Source of the DNA: Chenopodium formosanum
Taxonomy: Eukaryota; Streptophyta; Magnoliopsida; Caryophyllales; Amaranthaceae
Length of the DNA: 64,000 nucleotides
NCBI GenBank assembly: GCA_024500155.1
Contig: CM044880.1
Location: 1,426,001-1,490,000, forward strand
Direction: 5' to 3'
How positions within the stretch are numbered: the stretch's first letter is position 1; every line of letters starts with the position of its first letter. The notes beneath the pieces were generated by a model, which saw only the letters and a program-made list of their open reading frames with translations, was not told where the DNA came from and searched no databases. Below are positions 60,201 to 64,000 of the stretch, piece by piece. Both the position numbers and the translations under genes were made by a program.

Positions 60201-61161
60201 CGTCCATCTGGTCCCCGACTTTCTGAAATTCACCCCAAGATAAATTATAGTACGTCAAAACCAATTGTTCTAATTCTTAAATTAAATAATAGTACTAATA
60301 AGATGTACAAACAAATCACCATTAAGTTAAATCAAACATTAATTACACCAATCGATCGACTCATTTTGATATCGATTTTTAACTTAACACCAATATAAGG
60401 CTAAATAAATAATTATAAATCAAAGAACACTTAATTTACCTTGTAAGCAATAGCAAGAGAAAGTCCAGCGATGAAGAGAAAGAAAGGCATAACGAAATCA
60501 GCTAAATGCAATCCATGCCATGGCGCATGCGCTATTACAGGAAATATTGATCCTCCATAATCAACCACCATCATCAGCTGCAAAATTTTAATTAAAAATA
60601 GAAAAACTAAAAAGGTAAGATTTATCGATATTTTAATATGTATATTTGCATCCAAATAAATCAAAAAACAGTAATCATTGAATCAAGAATAACAAAAACG
60701 ATCGTCAAATTGTACAGAAGAAAGTAACAAATCGACAAATTTTGTTTTCATTCTAAACTACATAATTCCAGAAATAACAACAGAAAACACCAAATCCAGA
60801 AATCAACATGCAAAATTTCTTCTATTTTTCCGATTAATTCGACAATATTCAAATCTAAAACAAACAAAATCAATACTCATTGTTCCAAAACAACAAAAAA
60901 ATCATCTAAAATCGACAAAATTACACAAACAAAACAAAAAGATTATAAATCAAGAAAGAAAAACAAAAAAAAACATAAAATCCACAACAATGTCGAATGA
61001 AAGAAGAAACATACGAAGACGCAAAGACCGCGGAAAACGTCGAGAGAAGCGACGCGCGCGGTTTTGGATTTTCCGGCAATGTTCATCGGAGGAGGAGCCG
61101 GCGGCGGAGTTAACGACTGAGGTTGTTCGATATCGTTGTGAAGTGGCGTATACTCCGCCAT
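54179..61161 (-). CDS. HGSNAT-like transmembrane acetyltransferase (DUF5009/DUF1624 family)
   Basis: Plant homologue of heparan-alpha-glucosaminide N-acetyltransferase, a multi-pass membrane acetyltransferase that in animals moves acetyl groups across the lysosomal membrane; the plant substrate is unknown. Thirteen exons (minus): 61161-61015, 60577-60440, 60222-60141, 59430-59354, 58967-58867, 57179-57050, 56657-56541, 56437-56352, 55657-55591, 55029-54951, 54678-54587, 54461-54318 and 54214-54179, joining in phase to 431 aa. Key stretches: RVASLDVFRGLCVF at the first membrane segment; HAPWHGLHLADFVMPFFLFI, whose His66 aligns with the catalytic His of the human enzyme; the GGYLHGA and RISIAYLVAAL segments; then RYILGVNHLY and WCHAPFDPEGILGSL. 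About ten hydrophobic segments. The last exon encodes only IHWVISCFISQ and is the least certain part. Confidence 0.88.
57244..57272. repeat. (AC)n microsatellite in an HGSNAT-like intron
   Basis: Fourteen AC units in the intron just upstream of the exon at 57050-57179. It also produces a spurious Cys-Val reading frame on the minus strand. Confidence 0.9.
57688..58113. mobile_element. GGCGCAAGGC-rich inverted-repeat element in an intron, about 426 bp
   Basis: The left edge GTTTTTAAGGGTGCAAGGCG and the reversed right edge GTTTTAAAAAGCGTGCCTAG followed by GCGCAAGGC form imperfect inverted termini. Inside are many AAGGCGC, GGCGCAAG and TTGAGCCTCA words on both strands. No clear target duplication, so the class is undetermined. 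It lies in the 1.7 kb intron between exons 5 and 6. Confidence 0.55.
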
Positions 61162-61300
61162 TAAAATCGAAGGTTGAAGGAGGAGAGAGAAAGTGAGAGA
61201 AAAACCAGGGGAGGAGAGAGAAAGTGAGAGAAAAACCAGGGGAGGAGAGAGAAAGTAGGAGAAGAGTAGAGTGAAGAGAGAGAAAGTTGGAAGAGATTTT
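61162..61300 (-). promoter_or_regulatory. 5'UTR/core promoter of the HGSNAT-like gene with a 31-bp repeat
   Basis: On the minus strand this is a CT-rich leader. Two perfect 31-bp units (61180-61210 and 61211-61241, each starting GAGGAGAGAGAAAGTGAGAG on the plus strand) are followed by a 15-bp partial third unit. Confidence 0.7.
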
Positions 61301-64000
61301 TTTTTTATTAAAAAAAATAAAAAAGAACGCCAGATGCGTGTAACTGGCGATTGGAATATTTACGTGATGCTACTATTTATACAATTTCTTGATTCATTCT
61401 TTCATTAAATATCGAGGAAATTGTCATTTTATCTAAAAATAAAATGGATTTAGGAAAATTAAGATTTTTTTATTTTATTTTTATTTTTTAAAAAAAGTGT
61501 TTTATTAAAATTGAATTTTTATGGATAATTCAATGTCTAGATTAATTTTGGAAATAGTTTGTGGAGGAAGTTAATAAGTTATTTTTGTGAGTTTTGTGGA
61601 TTTTTTCTTTTAATAATTTAGTGGTGGTGGAGTCCATGTTCAACTTTTATTTTCCATTATCCTTTAAGAAGATGAAGATGTAAAGGTGGGAATTTTTTTT
61701 TCTATTTTCTTTTTTTTTTAAGAAATAGAATATTAAGTAATTTTTCATGGAATATGCCCAATATGTTTAAGAATCAAAGAAAAGGTAAGATAGAGTGTAT
61801 ACACGTATTATCGCACATAACCATTTTTTACATTGTAGAGATTCAATCATCTTTCAAGATGTTCATAAAAGATTTTATTTTTTGTTGGAAGATATATACT
61901 CCGTAATTGATATTTGCCTTTTTGGGTTAGATATCTTAATCAGTTATGATATATATAAAAAAATTATTGGTTATATACAATAATGAATATATATCATACA
62001 AATCATGAACATATAAAGAAAATTAATAAAAGTGTATCCAATAGTGACGAGTTGATTCACTCTTCTTTACAAGGTGGTTGTCTACATAAATTTTTTATTT
62101 TCTTATACAATCAATGCAAGATTATGTACATTTTCATGAAAATCAATTATGTGAATGAATCATACATGATGTGATAACTCTCCTCTTGACTAGGAACCCA
62201 ACACTCATATTTATTTTTAATAACAACGTGATTACATTATCCCATATTGTTCCATTAATACACCCTCCTATGCAATTTGCATTGTGTGGGGATGGATCGG
62301 ATATAACATGCATGTTAATTAAATAGGACAACAAGGTCATCGCATCAACACACTTTAAAACAAATGGTAGTCTATTAATCTATCATAAACTACTTGCTTC
62401 GATCAAGTTGAATGGGTACATAAACAAGGCCAAGTAGGAAGCTTCAACATGAAATAAATGAATGTTGTTAACTTGTTATAGATTTACAAACTAGTCAAGT
62501 AGTCATCATAAGATAAGAGAGGGGGAGGCGGGGGGGAGCTAGCTAGGGTAAGTAACTTCAAGGAAAAGGATATGGGATAAGGCATAGAAAACAAAATATA
62601 ATGATCTTTGTAAATCCAACATTTTTTCCAAGAAGAATGGAAAAAATTAGTACAAACATATAAGCGCTTTTGAGGGTTTTTAAAATTTTTTTATATATAT
62701 AATTTTTAAAGAAGATTCATACTTGCTTACAATTTGCTTAATTTTTAACGCGTGTATTTGAACATAAATATATATATGTATATATATCTTCAAATAAAAT
62801 ATTTTGTATGATATAATGTTTAGTTGAAGTATTTATACTTGTATTAAACATTTGTGCATCTTATGTTCTAATGGACAAATTGTCCATTAATTAATAACAA
62901 AATGGCTCTAAACTTGTCTTCAAAAACATTTGTACTACCATTATTATTGTCAATTTTTAAAACATTATTGTGGAATGGAATGGATAAAAGAGTAAAAGTA
63001 TATGACTATATATTAGGCCGATAATATTATTGTGGACCTAAGGTTTATACACACGTAACTGAAATTATATTTAATTAACATAGTGACCCCTAAATTTAAT
63101 ATAGTAAACTTTTTTTTTAAAACTTGCATGACCTTTAATATTATCATGAACTTAAAGTACGACATTGTATTAGATAGTGACCTAATTTTAACATAGTGAC
63201 ATTTATTATTCATATTGACGACCATTATATTAAAAAATTCACTGAAAAAATTAACCTCTTATAACTTTTAATGTCACACTAACTTTTATTTCAACATAAT
63301 AACTTTTATTTTGATATAGTAACCTTTTTTTTATTAATAAAACAATTATATTGTCTCTAATATTGGTGGTCCATAATAAATTAGTGTGAATTAGGTCCAT
63401 TTAAGAATTTACGAAGATTGGTAATTATTTGGGTTGCAATAAATATCGATTTATAAATTACATAATTTTACACGGGTAGTTTATTATACGGTTACGTACT
63501 TACGTTAGTTATTACTTGTTGTTCCTTAGCTAGCCTCTACAAATCTTAAAATCTACAATGATCCTGATTGATTTTCTAATTTTGCACCTCCTTACATTAT
63601 CTTATAAACAAAACACTACATTAGCAAGCTAAGCTGGCTTTATATATGTGAAGGCCTTTTTATGTTGACTCATGAAAGTAATCAAGAGTCACTAGATATG
63701 TATGTACGGACTCATTTTTATTTTATGAAAATTTGGTTAGAAAAGTGTTTGCATACATGTTACAATTATGACTTCACATAATATAATTAATGTTTGTTGT
63801 AAAATGTCAATAAGAATTAGAAGTACAATAGAAATTAGGTACATCGATCTCATACGGGTAGCTATAACATGCAATAGTTGAATTTTTAATTATGCGATAA
63901 TTTTTTAATCTCAACAAAGTTAAATCAAGAAAACGGCATTCTGTTCATTTGCTAATCTATAACAAAATATCCAGCTACAAAGCAACACATACTTAAAGCT
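61301..64000. other. Intergenic region, no gene seen
   Basis: AT-rich. Short ORFs have no family resemblance. Loose reiterations of ACATAGTGAC and TAACTTTTATTT words occur at about 63075-63330. No RNA gene or mobile element could be supported. Confidence 0.45.

Overview
The window is plant nuclear DNA. The evidence is intron-rich split genes with GT..AG junctions, AT-rich intergenic sequence, and several plant transposon classes. The encoded PIP2 aquaporin closely resembles the spinach PIP2;1 protein as I remember it, and the ACTCCGTA word that I associate with Caryophyllales repeats recurs. I therefore suggest a Caryophyllales plant, probably Amaranthaceae or Chenopodiaceae. That placement is inference, not a database result.

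Layout. 1-1620: 3' part of a U2AF65-type splicing factor gene (+). 3500-10359: UBC23-like, UBE2O-type ubiquitin-conjugating enzyme gene (+, 7 coding exons plus a 5'UTR intron). 11.5-12.3 kb: a Stowaway-like MITE and an unidentified repeat. 12383-23590: an 11.2 kb composite hAT-like element with perfect 12-bp terminal inverted repeats and an 8-bp target duplication; it contains a satellite of about 21 monomers of 325 bp and two solo LTRs. 25276-25695: DUF1279/FAM210-type membrane protein (-). 26 kb: a MITE and an RNase H relic. 27867-28600: phytocyanin (+). 29470-32200: ABORTED MICROSPORES-type bHLH factor (-, 8 exons). 34598-38100: SYF2 splicing factor (+, 5 exons). 40.6-41.1 kb: two MITEs. 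43796-45692: PIP2 aquaporin (-, 3 exons). 46.5-48.5 kb: three related Tourist-like MITEs. 49-54 kb: gene-poor, AT-rich. 54179-61161: HGSNAT-like membrane acetyltransferase (-, 13 exons). 61.2-64 kb: no gene seen.

The genes are independent transcription units with unrelated roles: two spliceosome proteins, one E2 enzyme, one tapetum regulator, one water channel, one copper protein and two membrane proteins. All exon coordinates were derived by hand from reading frame and splice signals. For every complete gene the exon phases close without a remainder.

The most interesting structures are not genes. They are the hAT-bounded composite carrying a trimeric higher-order satellite, and a scattered set of tiny insertions that are little more than a poly(A) tail between 10-18 bp direct repeats. 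These look like retroposition events reduced almost to the tail.
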